Below, piece by piece: positions 43,235-51,826 of a DNA stretch of 64,000 nt. This DNA is from DATMBF01 sp035559595 (GTDB lineage Bacteria; Bacteroidota; Ignavibacteria; UBA10030): assembly GCA_035559595.1 (NCBI GenBank), contig DATMBF010000008.1:89682-153681 (forward strand), read 5' to 3'. The position numbers and the translations under genes were made by a program. The notes under the pieces were generated by a model. It worked only from the letters and a program-made list of their open reading frames with translations, did not search any database and was not told the origin of the DNA. Positions within the stretch are counted from its first letter, which is position 1. The number at the start of each line of letters is the position of its first letter.

Positions 43235-44014
43235 ATGGCCGATGGTTCCACAACCAGCTTGCAGTGGAAATGGGTACTCGTTGGAGTTTTTGTTGGACTG
43301 GTTATCGTTGGTATCTCGTATTTCCTTGTTGCGCCGACGTTTAAGAGCGCTCCGATCCAAGCACTGGTCATGCTGTCAGGCTTTATCATTACGGGGGCCG
43401 TTGTTGGGTATTTCTCTCCCGGTGTGACGATTCGAGAAGCAACAATCGCAGGGGCTCTCGTCATTCTCTTGGTGCTTGGTCTCCTGTTGATTCTTGGTGA
43501 AGAGCTTGTGCAGGACCAGACGAAGAATTTCCTCGGCCTTTTTTTGGGTATTGCCATGTCGTGGGTGGGCGCATGGGTTGGCGAGAAGCTGCAGGGGAGT
43601 CAGGGGCATGAGGAGCATGAAACCAAGCGGATGGGATTCACCGATCTCATCTGGAAATGGGTTATTGTCGGCGTCGTTATTGGTTTTGCGTTGAACGTGC
43701 TTCTGGTGTTCGTCCTGGCACCGATCTTTAACATCAATCTTGATATCGCATTTGTCCTTTTCGTCATCAGTTTTGTGGTTACTGGCTTTGTCGTCGGCTT
43801 GAAATCACCAGGCGTGACGCTCAAAGAGCCGGCACTTGCAGGAGTGTTCGCCGTCGCTTTGGATTGGCTCTTCCTCGAGTATGGCATTGAGTTGCACGTC
43901 GAGGGTGGCTATCTTGCTTTTGGACTTGTTCTTGGATTCTTGCTGACACTCTTTGGCGCATGGCTAGGCGAACGCTACCAAATGAGTCTCGAACGTAAGC
44001 CTTCAACGGCTTGA
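43235..44014 (+). CDS. Membrane protein with internal duplication
   Basis: 259 residues, preceded by GGGAGGA and an ATG. It is made of two similar halves, each beginning with a WKWV(L/I)VGV helix and containing ITGAVVGYFSPGVTIREATIAGAL (first half, about 50-75) or VTGFVVGLKSPGVTLKEPALAGVF (second half, about 180-205), and each ending in GAWVGEKLQ or GAWLGERYQ. About four membrane helices are predicted per half. I do not recognise a named family; the pattern is reminiscent of small TIGR04086/DUF5518-like membrane proteins, but that is uncertain. It is the last gene of the DUF1028-tdh run and is followed by a terminator. Confidence 0.75.
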   Translation: MADGSTTSLQWKWVLVGVFVGLVIVGISYFLVAPTFKSAPIQALVMLSGFIITGAVVGYFSPGVTIREATIAGALVILLVLGLLLILGEELVQDQTKNFLGLFLGIAMSWVGAWVGEKLQGSQGHEEHETKRMGFTDLIWKWVIVGVVIGFALNVLLVFVLAPIFNINLDIAFVLFVISFVVTGFVVGLKSPGVTLKEPALAGVFAVALDWLFLEYGIELHVEGGYLAFGLVLGFLLTLFGAWLGERYQMSLERKPSTA

Positions 44015-44037
44015 TGTCTACGATTTCCCTTCCATGG

Positions 44038-44069
44038 AAAGCCTCTTCCGATGTTCGGAGAGGCTTTTC
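44038..44069 (+). terminator. Rho-independent terminator
   Basis: AAAGCCTCT(T)CCGA and TCGGAGAGGCTTT pair with a 1-nt bulge and a short TGT loop, followed by TCTGCTTTT. It ends the transcript from the DUF1028-tdh-kbl-rmuC unit. Confidence 0.8.
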
Positions 44070-44153
44070 TGCTTTTGATGTGCCGGATGTTCAGATTTTG
44101 CGTATCTTGAAACCGAAAGAGTTCTTCTTCCCACATTCCTCCAAACAATCTTT

Positions 44154-45245
44154 ATGGTTACTCTAAAACGCATTGGTATTCTGACCGGCGGCGGTGATTG
44201 CCCCGGTCTCAACGCTGTCATTCGGAGTATCGCAAAACCTGCCATTCAATATTTTGGGGCAACGGTTATCGGGATTGAGGATGGGTTCGAGGGGTTGGTG
44301 GAGGGGAGAATGAGAGAGCTGACGCCCGCCGATGTCGCAGGGATTGTCAATCTTGGCGGTACAATTCTGGGCACATCAAACAAAGGTGATCCGTTCCGAT
44401 ATCCCGTCGAAACACCCAACGGGATTGAGGTTCGTGATTATTCGGACCTCGCCATTCAAAATTATCGCAATTGGAGACTTGATGCGCTTATTGCCATCGG
44501 CGGTGACGGGACGATGCATATCGTCGATAAGTTTACCGAGCTTGGGTTGAACCTCATCGGTGTTCCGAAGACGATCGATAATGACCTTTCGTCAACCGAT
44601 GCGACGTTTGGCTACGACTCTGCGCTTACCGTTGCTACGGAGGCGATTGATCGCCTCCACACTACCGCATCGTCTCACCACCGTGTTATGGTTGTTGAAG
44701 TGATGGGGAGATACGCGGGCTGGATTGCGCTCGGCGCCGGACTCGCAGGTGGTGCGGATGTTATCCTCATCCCCGAAATTCCCTTCAAGTGGGAGAAGGT
44801 TTTTGAACACGTCGATAAACGGAGCAAGCGCGGAAAGCGGTTCAGCATCGTCTGTGTAGCCGAGGGTGCGAAGCCGGCAGGGGGTGATATTGTTGTAAAA
44901 GAAAAAGACAAGAAACGAACCGATCCTTTGCGGCTTGGCGGAATCGGAGAGTTGGTTGCTAAGCGGATCACGGAGATGACAGGGCTCGAAACACGGGTAA
45001 CTGTGCTTGGTCATCTCCAGCGTGGAGGCAGCCCTACCCCGTACGACAGGATTCTTGCGATGAAATACGGCTCCATGGCGTTGCAACTCGCGTCAGAGGG
45101 AAAGTTCGGCCATATGGTTAGTCTTCGGGGGACAGATGTTGTCGCAGTTCCGGTAAAGGATGCGATTATGAAGCTTCGAACAGTACCCCCCGATTCACAA
45201 CTGGTGTTCACCGCACGAGCCGTTGGTACAGTCTTTGGAGACTGA
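44154..45245 (+). CDS. pfkA: 6-phosphofructokinase (group III, Gly/Lys type)
   Basis: Phosphorylates fructose 6-phosphate. The 363-residue protein has the N-terminal GILTGGGDCPGLNAVIR, GGDGT (Gly119) and PKTIDND (Lys139). These two positions correspond to E. coli residues 104 and 124: Gly104 favours ATP, Lys124 is normally found with the PPi enzymes. The Gly/Lys combination is known from the mixed-substrate group III enzymes that use ATP, so ATP is the likely donor. The remaining active-site block MGRYAGWIA is intact. It is the first gene after a terminator; a TATCTTG at 44103 may be its -7 element. Confidence 0.93.
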   Translation: MVTLKRIGILTGGGDCPGLNAVIRSIAKPAIQYFGATVIGIEDGFEGLVEGRMRELTPADVAGIVNLGGTILGTSNKGDPFRYPVETPNGIEVRDYSDLAIQNYRNWRLDALIAIGGDGTMHIVDKFTELGLNLIGVPKTIDNDLSSTDATFGYDSALTVATEAIDRLHTTASSHHRVMVVEVMGRYAGWIALGAGLAGGADVILIPEIPFKWEKVFEHVDKRSKRGKRFSIVCVAEGAKPAGGDIVVKEKDKKRTDPLRLGGIGELVAKRITEMTGLETRVTVLGHLQRGGSPTPYDRILAMKYGSMALQLASEGKFGHMVSLRGTDVVAVPVKDAIMKLRTVPPDSQLVFTARAVGTVFGD

Positions 45246-46270
45246 TGATGCGGGCTTTTGTTGTGTCCCGTTTTGGGCCTCCGGAGGTTCTGAAACTTGT
45301 TGAGAGGCCTTCCCCGGCACCTTCGGCCGGCCATGTCGCAGTGAACGTAAAGGCGATTGGACTAAATTTCGCTGATGTTCTCGCGCGTCTTGGTGTGTAT
45401 CCTTCAATCCCAGATCCACCTTTTGTCCCCGGACTCGAGCTTGCGGGAATCGTTGAGTCGGTTGGTGCAAACGTTAAGAATGTTCGCCGGGGGGATCGCG
45501 TTGTTGGATTCACGAGGCAAGGGGCATATGCCGAACGTGTTTTGCTGCCGTCCGACAATCTTATGAAAATGCCAAAGAACATGTCGTTCATCGAAGCTGC
45601 GAGTCTTGGCGTCACGTATTTTACGGCGTACCATGGTCTGATAACTCTGGCAAATGCACGACGGGGAGAGAGAATACTCGTCCATGCGGGAGCGGGGGGC
45701 GTCGGGACCGCTGTCATTCAACTGGCGAAATATCTGCGGTTGAAAGTGCATGCGACAGTGGGAGCGAACCATAAGATCGAGGTGGCACGCAAACAAGGCG
45801 CTGATCAGGTCGTGAATTATCGAGAGGAAGACTTTGCCGAGGCTGTGCGTGAACACACGAAGGGATACGGTGTTGACATCGTTATGGATTCTGTGGGAGG
45901 AAAGATATTTAAACCGGGGTGGAGACTGCTTGCCCCGATGGGACGATACATCTTGTTTGGATTTGCCGCCGTGACCGGAAAGCGGCGAGTGAACAAGATT
46001 CGAGCTATTCGGGAATTCGCTTCAACTCCTCTTCTCTTTCCTCCTAGCCTCATCTCTAAAAACGTCGGTTTCTTCGGGTTTAATCTTTACTTTTTGTTTC
46101 ACAAGCAGGAGTATTTTCGTCACGTCGGTGACAAGTTGATGAAGCTGTATCAGCGAAAGGTCATCACACCGGTCATAGGAGCTACATTCCCTTTTGAAAA
46201 GGCAGTGGAAGCGCATGCTTATCTTCAAAGTCGTCTAAGCATAGGCAAAGTCGTCTTAACAATGGATTAA
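45245..46270 (+). CDS. NADPH:quinone oxidoreductase-like MDR protein
   Basis: Zinc-free medium-chain dehydrogenase/reductase of 341 residues, close in pattern to the quinone oxidoreductase/VAT-1 group. The catalytic-domain signature is GLNFADVLARLGVYP, followed by PGLELAGIVESVG, and the NADPH loop is HAGAGGVGTAVIQLAK. No zinc-ligand cysteines are present. Its ATG overlaps the pfkA stop by 1 nt (TGATG). Physiological substrate unknown. Confidence 0.87.
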   Translation: MMRAFVVSRFGPPEVLKLVERPSPAPSAGHVAVNVKAIGLNFADVLARLGVYPSIPDPPFVPGLELAGIVESVGANVKNVRRGDRVVGFTRQGAYAERVLLPSDNLMKMPKNMSFIEAASLGVTYFTAYHGLITLANARRGERILVHAGAGGVGTAVIQLAKYLRLKVHATVGANHKIEVARKQGADQVVNYREEDFAEAVREHTKGYGVDIVMDSVGGKIFKPGWRLLAPMGRYILFGFAAVTGKRRVNKIRAIREFASTPLLFPPSLISKNVGFFGFNLYFLFHKQEYFRHVGDKLMKLYQRKVITPVIGATFPFEKAVEAHAYLQSRLSIGKVVLTMD

Positions 46271-46277
46271 CAAGGAT

Positions 46278-46877
46278 GTGAGACCGAAGAAAGGAACATC
46301 GAACCTCCTTCAGCCCGATTTTTTATTGCTTGCTTACTGCAGCGGGTATTTTCCGATGGCTGATTCGACAACGGGAGAGATCGACTGGTACTCGCCCGAC
46401 CCCAGAGCAATCTTCGAGCTCGATGAGTTCCATATTCCACGCAGCCTGCAATCGGTGGTGAAAAGCAACAAGTTCGAAGTGACGATCGACCGTGATTTTG
46501 AGAGCACGATTCGTGCCTGTGCAGATCGGGATGAAACTTGGATTTCTCCGGAAATCATCAAGGCATATTGTAAGCTTCACGAAGCAGGATTTGCACACAG
46601 CGTTGAGACGTGGCAGGGGGGAACGCTGGCCGGAGGTCTCTACGGTGTTGCCGTGCGTGGTGCATTCTTTGGAGAGTCGATGTTTTCGCGCGTTCGAGAT
46701 GCGTCGAAGGTTGCCCTCGTGTATCTTGTGCGGCGCCTGAAAGAACGAGGGTTCGAGCTGCTCGATACGCAATTCATCACTCCACACCTTGCCCGGTTTG
46801 GCGCCAAAGACATTCCCCGGGTCGAGTATCTCCAACGTCTGAACAAGGCACTGTTGAAACAAGCATCTTTTGTCTAA
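46278..46877 (+). CDS. aat: Leucyl/phenylalanyl-tRNA--protein transferase
   Basis: Adds Leu or Phe from aminoacyl-tRNA to N-terminal Arg/Lys of proteins, marking them for ClpAP (N-degron pathway). The 199-residue protein starts with a GTG 7 bp after the preceding stop. Family landmarks are GYFPMADS, WYSPDPRAIF, FEVTIDRDFE, VETWQGGTLAGGLYGVAVRGAFFGESMFSR and LLDTQFITPHL; the last two form the aminoacyl-tRNA binding and catalytic region. Confidence 0.96.
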   Translation: MRPKKGTSNLLQPDFLLLAYCSGYFPMADSTTGEIDWYSPDPRAIFELDEFHIPRSLQSVVKSNKFEVTIDRDFESTIRACADRDETWISPEIIKAYCKLHEAGFAHSVETWQGGTLAGGLYGVAVRGAFFGESMFSRVRDASKVALVYLVRRLKERGFELLDTQFITPHLARFGAKDIPRVEYLQRLNKALLKQASFV

Positions 46878-46883
46878 GCAAGG

Positions 46884-47819
46884 ATGATGACTTCCACACA
46901 CGTTCCTGTGGTCACACAAACGAACTTCTCCGGTCTAAAGCTCCGCCATCGTGGGAAGGTCCGCGACATCTATGAGCTGGATGAGGGTACCGCCGATCTT
47001 CCCGGAGGAGCATTACTACTCGTTGCCACGGATCGGATCTCTGCCTATGATGTTATTATGGCGCAGGGGATTCCGTTTAAAGGAAAGGTGTTGACAAAGA
47101 TTTCTGATTTCTGGTTCGAACAAACTCAGGATCTTGTCCCCAATCATGTACTCTCCACGATTGTGTATGACTATCCCAAAGCTTGTCGACCGTACTGGAG
47201 AGAATTGGAAGACCGGTCGATGCTGGTGAAGAAGACCAAGCCACTCCCCGTTGAATGCGTTGTTCGCGGATACCTTGCCGGATCAGGATGGGAAGAATAC
47301 AGAACAAACGGAACTGTTTGCGGGATCAAGCTCCCCCGGGGACTCGTCGAGTCGGATCGTCTTCCTGAACCGATATTCACGCCGGCCACGAAAGAAGAGG
47401 TCGGAAAACATGACCTGAACATCTCTTTTGAGCGGATGTGCGAAATCGTCGGTGAGCCGATCGCGACGAAAGCGAGGGAGTACTCGCTCGCCATCTTCCG
47501 CAAAGCCTCTGCTCTTGCAGAGAAAGCGGGGATCATCATTGCCGATACGAAGATGGAATTTGGTCTTGATGAGAACGGCAATCTCATTCTCATCGACGAA
47601 CTTCTGACGCCCGACTCGTCCCGCTTCTGGCCAATGGATGACTACAAGCCGGGTGGTTCACAAAAGAGTTTTGATAAGCAATTTGTACGCGATTACCTTG
47701 TCTCGATCGGGTTCAACAAACAGCCCCCACCGCCCGCGTTGCCGGAAGAGGTCATTTTGAAGACATCCGCACTCTACCTGGAGGCTTTGAGGAGATTGAC
47801 CGGAAAAACCCTCGTTTGA
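46884..47819 (+). CDS. purC: Phosphoribosylaminoimidazole-succinocarboxamide synthase
   Basis: SAICAR synthetase of purine biosynthesis, 311 residues, the longer form. Visible motifs are HRGKVRDIYELDEG (ATP binding), TDRISAYDVIM, PLPVECVVRGYLAGSGWEEY and the metal/substrate loop IIIADTKMEFGLDENGNLILIDELLTPDSSRFW. Start at an ATG 6 bp after aat. Purine genes other than purC are absent here, so purC is part of a mixed housekeeping unit. Confidence 0.97.
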   Translation: MMTSTHVPVVTQTNFSGLKLRHRGKVRDIYELDEGTADLPGGALLLVATDRISAYDVIMAQGIPFKGKVLTKISDFWFEQTQDLVPNHVLSTIVYDYPKACRPYWRELEDRSMLVKKTKPLPVECVVRGYLAGSGWEEYRTNGTVCGIKLPRGLVESDRLPEPIFTPATKEEVGKHDLNISFERMCEIVGEPIATKAREYSLAIFRKASALAEKAGIIIADTKMEFGLDENGNLILIDELLTPDSSRFWPMDDYKPGGSQKSFDKQFVRDYLVSIGFNKQPPPPALPEEVILKTSALYLEALRRLTGKTLV

Positions 47820-47881
47820 GGGTTGGCACATGAGAGTGGAAGAACGAGATGCCGTATGCCGTTGGAACAGATTGATCTGTC

Positions 47882-48316
47882 ATGGAGAACTTCAAAATCC
47901 TCGAACATCCCGCCGACGTAGGTTTTGAAGCCTATGGGAAAACCCTCGAGGAAGCCTTTGAAAACGCCGCCACGGCGCTCGTTAGCCTGATAACAGACCC
48001 AAAGACGATTCGGGAACGGGAAGGCCGTCAGATAGAACTTCAAGCCGGAGACTATGAACAGCTTCTCGTACGATGGCTTTCAGAGATTCTCTATCTTTAT
48101 GACGGATCGCGGTTCCTAACGGGAAGGGCAAACGTCGAAGTGCTTTCTCGAACCTTCCTCAAAGCAAAAGTCTATGGGGAGCAATGTGACACCAATCGTC
48201 ACCCGCTGCGGCTCGATGTTAAAGCAGTGACGTACCATCAACTTGCCATCCTGCGTACGCCCGCCTCTGCCGGCAGGCCTCTGCAGGTTACGGTTCGAGT
48301 GTTTGTCGACATTTGA
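47882..48316 (+). CDS. Archease (RtcB activator)
   Basis: Archease-family protein of 144 residues. Archease stimulates guanylylation and turnover of the RNA ligase RtcB. The N-terminal block LEHPADVGFEAYGKTLEEAFENAA and the C-terminal DVKAVTYHQLAI match the family; the acidic metal-site residues Asp in HPADVGF and the C-terminal Asp/Ile are present. It stands 3 bp upstream of rtcB, as in archaea and many bacteria, which strongly supports the assignment. Confidence 0.93.
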   Translation: MENFKILEHPADVGFEAYGKTLEEAFENAATALVSLITDPKTIREREGRQIELQAGDYEQLLVRWLSEILYLYDGSRFLTGRANVEVLSRTFLKAKVYGEQCDTNRHPLRLDVKAVTYHQLAILRTPASAGRPLQVTVRVFVDI

Positions 48317-48319
48317 TCA

Positions 48320-49747
48320 ATGATGCTGAAGCGACTCGATGAATATCGATACGTTATCCCGAAATCCTTTCGCGAGGGAATGAAGGTCGAAGGATTAATC
48401 TACGCGAATGCAAAGCTTCTTCAGGCAATCGAAAAGGATCAGACTCTCCAACAGGTTGCCAACGTTGCCACCCTGCCGGGTCTCGTTGGTCGCTCGCTGG
48501 CTATGCCGGATGCCCATCAGGGCTATGGATTCGCGATTGGCGGTGTGGCGGCGGCCGACATTCGGGATGGCGTTGTGTCGGCCGGAGGCGTAGGGTTTGA
48601 TATCAACTGCGGCGTCCGGTTGTTGAGCTCACCCTTCACTCTGAACGAGGTGCGTCCCAAGCTCGACGCGCTTCTCAACCAGATGTTCCGTGACATTCCC
48701 TGTGGAACGGGAAAGGAAGGACTCGTTGGATTGAAGATCCAACAGCTCAATGAGGTTTTGAGAGAAGGGGCACACTGGGCGGTGAGAAACGGGTACGGGT
48801 GGGAGGCTGATCTTGAGTACATTGAGGAAACCGGAAGAATCCGCTCCGCCGACCCGGATGCTGTCAGCGACAGAGCCAAGCAACGAGGAAAGGACCAGCT
48901 TGGCACGCTTGGCTCGGGAAATCATTTTGCGGAAGTTCAGTACGTGGCGGAGCTGTATGACGCAGAGGCAGCGAAGGCATTTGGATTGGCGTTGGAGCAG
49001 GTTGTCGTCTTAATCCACACCGGTTCGCGAGGGTTGGGGCATCAGGTTTGCACAGATTACCTTGATACGATGCAGGAAGCCATGAAGAAGTACAGGATTA
49101 GTGTTGTCGATCGGCAGCTTGCATGCGTTCCGATTCAATCTCCTGAGGGTCAACAGTATCTCAAGGCCATGGCCGCAGCGGCGAATTTTGCGTTTTGCAA
49201 TAGACAGATGATCACCCATTGGATGCGCCAGGCTTTTCAACGTGTGCTTGGATCGGGTGAACTGCGATTGGTGTATGATGTCGCCCATAACATTGCGAAA
49301 GAAGAAACTCATAAGGTCGATGGGAAGCCGCATGATGTCCTCGTGCATCGTAAGGGAGCCACACGCGCATTCCCGAAGGGACGTCCTGAAGTCCCCGCTG
49401 AGTACGCTGAGGTCGGACAGCCAGTACTGATCCCCGGTAGCATGGGAACTTGCTCGTACGTTCTTGTAGGAACGGAGAAAGCGATGGAAGAGACGTTTGG
49501 CTCTTCGTGTCACGGTGCTGGCCGGGCAAAGAGTCGCCACGCTGCAAAGAAGGAGATAACAGCAGAAAAGCTTATCCAGGATTTAAAGGAGAAGGGAATT
49601 CACGTGCGTGGTGCATCGAAGAGTGGATTAACCGAGGAGAATCCTCATGCCTACAAAGATGTGAGCGAAGTCGTGGACGTGGTTCATGGAGCAGGCATTG
49701 CGAAAAAGGTTGCTAAACTCGTTCCCCTTGGTGTCATTAAGGGGTAG
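48320..49747 (+). CDS. rtcB: RNA-splicing ligase RtcB
   Basis: GTP- and Mn2+-dependent ligase that joins RNA 2',3'-cyclic phosphate (or 3'-phosphate) ends to 5'-OH. The 475-residue protein has the metal ligands Cys97 (GFDINCGVRLL), His202 (GSGNHFAEVQ), His233 (IHTGSRGLGHQV) and His323 (VAHNIAKEE), and the guanylylated nucleophile His398 in SSCHGAGR. All are intact, so it should be active. The partner archease lies upstream. There is no rtcA or rtcR. A strong terminator follows. The likely role is repair of broken tRNA or rRNA. Confidence 0.97.
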   Translation: MMLKRLDEYRYVIPKSFREGMKVEGLIYANAKLLQAIEKDQTLQQVANVATLPGLVGRSLAMPDAHQGYGFAIGGVAAADIRDGVVSAGGVGFDINCGVRLLSSPFTLNEVRPKLDALLNQMFRDIPCGTGKEGLVGLKIQQLNEVLREGAHWAVRNGYGWEADLEYIEETGRIRSADPDAVSDRAKQRGKDQLGTLGSGNHFAEVQYVAELYDAEAAKAFGLALEQVVVLIHTGSRGLGHQVCTDYLDTMQEAMKKYRISVVDRQLACVPIQSPEGQQYLKAMAAAANFAFCNRQMITHWMRQAFQRVLGSGELRLVYDVAHNIAKEETHKVDGKPHDVLVHRKGATRAFPKGRPEVPAEYAEVGQPVLIPGSMGTCSYVLVGTEKAMEETFGSSCHGAGRAKSRHAAKKEITAEKLIQDLKEKGIHVRGASKSGLTEENPHAYKDVSEVVDVVHGAGIAKKVAKLVPLGVIKG

Positions 49748-49763
49748 CAAGACAGAGGCGTGT

Positions 49764-49800
49764 AAAAACAATGCCCCGCTTTTGGCGGGGCATTGTTTTC
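49764..49800. terminator. Strong bidirectional terminator
   Basis: A 15-bp perfect stem, AAAACAATGCCCCGC / GCGGGGCATTGTTTT (49765-49779, 49785-49799), with a 5-nt loop. The A/T ends give T-tracts on both strands, so it can end rtcB and the convergent TonB-receptor remnant. Confidence 0.92.
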
Positions 49801-49820
49801 CGGACCGAATGCCTGGTGAC

Positions 49821-50672
49821 TTACAGTGAATAGTTCAGACTAAGATTGTAAATTCTTCCAAGCTGGCTGAAGTGGTAGCCGTCGTAGGTCATGATGGAAT
49901 ATCGGCCGTTGAAGGTGAGCAGGTTGGTTTGCTGCTTGACGGTGGTGTTTCGCGTATTCGGCCTTCCTGCAAGAATGTTCTCACCATTAGCATCCACTGC
50001 CTCAAACTTCCATTTTGGCAGAACATCAAGGGCGTTGAGGATATTTGCCGAAATTGTGACGTTCGAGAACAGCTGATAGGTGATGCCGATATCAGTAACC
50101 ACCTTCGGCTCGAAGACCGTCTTCAGACTCGGGTCAATACCGGTCTGTTTGAATTCGGTTGGTCCGAAGTATGTATTATTCAGGGCAACGGTCATACGAT
50201 CCATCTGATACGTTGCTGTTCCGACAACCTTCTGCTTGGGTCGCGAGGTGAAAAAGAGTGCTTCTTGGGTCTCATCAATGACGTTCATGCCCCGCACCTG
50301 GAGAATAGCTCCTTCCCGCTCGTTCTTCAGATTGACGTTGCCTGCTACGGCGAGCCCCAAGGTACCTGGCCCGATGTTGATGTTCTTATAGTCGACGACG
50401 ACATCAACACCCGTCGTTCGCGTGTCAATGGAGTTTGTAAAGAACTCCACCTCACCACCCTGGAACGGTACTCTGTTACTAATGACGATCCTATCGGTAA
50501 TCGCAATGTCATAGTAATCGAATGTGAGATTGAGGTTTTCCATCGGTTTGGCTCCGATGCCGAACGTGAGGTTCTGGGACTCCTCAGGCTGAAGGGGCTT
50601 TACGCCCAGCTGGCGTGCCTGCGGAGAGACGTTGTTGACCAGAATGGCATTTATTCTTGAATATCGGCGTGA
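49821..50672 (-). pseudogene. C-terminal remnant of a TonB-dependent receptor gene
   Basis: The minus-strand frame is open from a TAA at 50673-50675 to the stop at 49821 and codes 283 residues of beta-barrel sequence: QLGVKPLQPEESQNLTFG, NLNLTFDYYDIAITDRIVISN, TTGVDVVVDYKN, ITYQLFSNVTISANILNAL and the terminal aromatic-rich RIYNLSLNYSL. This is the C-terminal third of a TonB-dependent receptor. No signal peptide, TonB box or plug domain precedes it, and the frame simply stops where the mrp promoter region begins. A shortened product from the ATG at 50543 (240 residues) could not make a full barrel. I read it as a 5'-deleted remnant. Confidence 0.82.
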
Positions 50673-50686
50673 TTATTGGTATTTTA
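50657..50686 (+). promoter_or_regulatory. Promoter-like element of mrp, overlapping an inverted repeat
   Basis: TTG at 50657-50659, 20 nt, TATTTTA at 50680-50686. The -7 element lies within the perfect inverted repeat TTGGTA-TTT-TACCAA (50676-50690), which might be an operator. It is 42 bp upstream of the mrp ATG. Confidence 0.4.
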
Positions 50687-50728
50687 CCAAATATGTGAAT
50701 TTCACTGTACCCCTAGCCGGAGAACGAA

Positions 50729-51826
50729 ATGCTTCCTCTCTCTGAAAAGAATGTCCTTGAATGTCTTAAGCTTGTCAAAGACCCTGACCTGCATCGTGAT
50801 ATTGTGTCACTCGACTTTGTCAAAAATCTTCGAATCAACGGTAATGATGTAAGCTTCACCTTGCAGTTGACTACACCAGCTTGTCCTGTCCGTGACCAGT
50901 TTAAGGCCGATGCAGAGCGAGCAATTCGGAGTAACATCACAGGGGTGGGGATGATCGACATTCAAATGACTTCAAACGTCGTTGCCCATTCGAGTCAACA
51001 AAAGGACGCCATTATCCACGGAGTAAAGAACACGATCGCAGTGGCGAGCGGAAAAGGAGGGGTCGGCAAATCCACCGTAGCCGTGAACCTCGCGATTGCA
51101 CTTGCGATGGACGGTGCGAAAGTCGGTTTAGTGGATGCCGACGTGTACGGACCGAGTATCCCCTTAATGTTCGGAGTGAATCACCGTCCTAAAGTCATCG
51201 ATCAACGACTTGAGCCGCTCGAGAAGTATGGTGTTAAGATCATGTCCATTGGCTTCCTTGTTGACCCGATGCAGGCGGTAATTTGGCGAGGACCAATGGC
51301 GAGTGGAGCGGTGAAACAATTCATGGCTGATGTGCGGTGGGGCGAACTCGATTACCTTGTTTTTGATTTACCGCCAGGGACCGGAGATATCCAGCTCACG
51401 TTGGTTCAGACGATTCCGTTAACGGGTGCGGTGATTGTGACGACACCACAGGATGTGGCGCTGGCCGATGCGCGGAAAGGCCTCGTAATGTTTACAAAGG
51501 TGAATGTTCCGGTGTTCGGGATCGTGGAGAACATGAGCTATTACGTTTGCTCGCATTGCGGCCAGAGGGATAACATTTTTGATACGGGTGGAGGTCGGAG
51601 AACAGCTGAGGAGCTGGGGGTTCCGTTCTTGGGAGAGATTCCTATTAACACGTCGATTCGGATTGGCGGAGACAAAGGGCTGCCGATTGTCATAGGCGAG
51701 CCCGATTCAGCCCAAGCCAAGCAGATCCGTCAGATTGCACGAAATCTTGCCGCCCAGGTCAGCATCCGCAATGTCATGGCCCCGCAGATTCCTAAAGTGG
51801 AAATTCTCCTGAATGCACAAAGCTGA
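50729..51826 (+). CDS. mrp: Mrp/NBP35-type Fe-S cluster carrier ATPase
   Basis: P-loop ATPase that carries and delivers [4Fe-4S] clusters, 365 residues. Residues 1-85 form a DUF59/MIP18-like domain (CLKLVKDPDLHRDIVSLDFV). The deviant Walker A motif ASGKGGVGKST follows at about 107-117, then GLVDADVYGPSIP, a switch region DLPPGTGDIQLTL and, in the C-terminal half, the cluster-binding CSHC (C-x-x-C). The downstream gene encodes a NifU C-terminal domain protein, 1-nt overlap, so the two probably work together in Fe-S protein maturation. Confidence 0.93.
   Translation: MLPLSEKNVLECLKLVKDPDLHRDIVSLDFVKNLRINGNDVSFTLQLTTPACPVRDQFKADAERAIRSNITGVGMIDIQMTSNVVAHSSQQKDAIIHGVKNTIAVASGKGGVGKSTVAVNLAIALAMDGAKVGLVDADVYGPSIPLMFGVNHRPKVIDQRLEPLEKYGVKIMSIGFLVDPMQAVIWRGPMASGAVKQFMADVRWGELDYLVFDLPPGTGDIQLTLVQTIPLTGAVIVTTPQDVALADARKGLVMFTKVNVPVFGIVENMSYYVCSHCGQRDNIFDTGGGRRTAEELGVPFLGEIPINTSIRIGGDKGLPIVIGEPDSAQAKQIRQIARNLAAQVSIRNVMAPQIPKVEILLNAQS

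Noticed and set aside
44073..44109. TTTTG and TATCTTG upstream of pfkA as a further promoter of the common type
   Set aside because: The spacing is 25 nt, outside the 18-21 nt of the other examples; only the -7 half is convincing.
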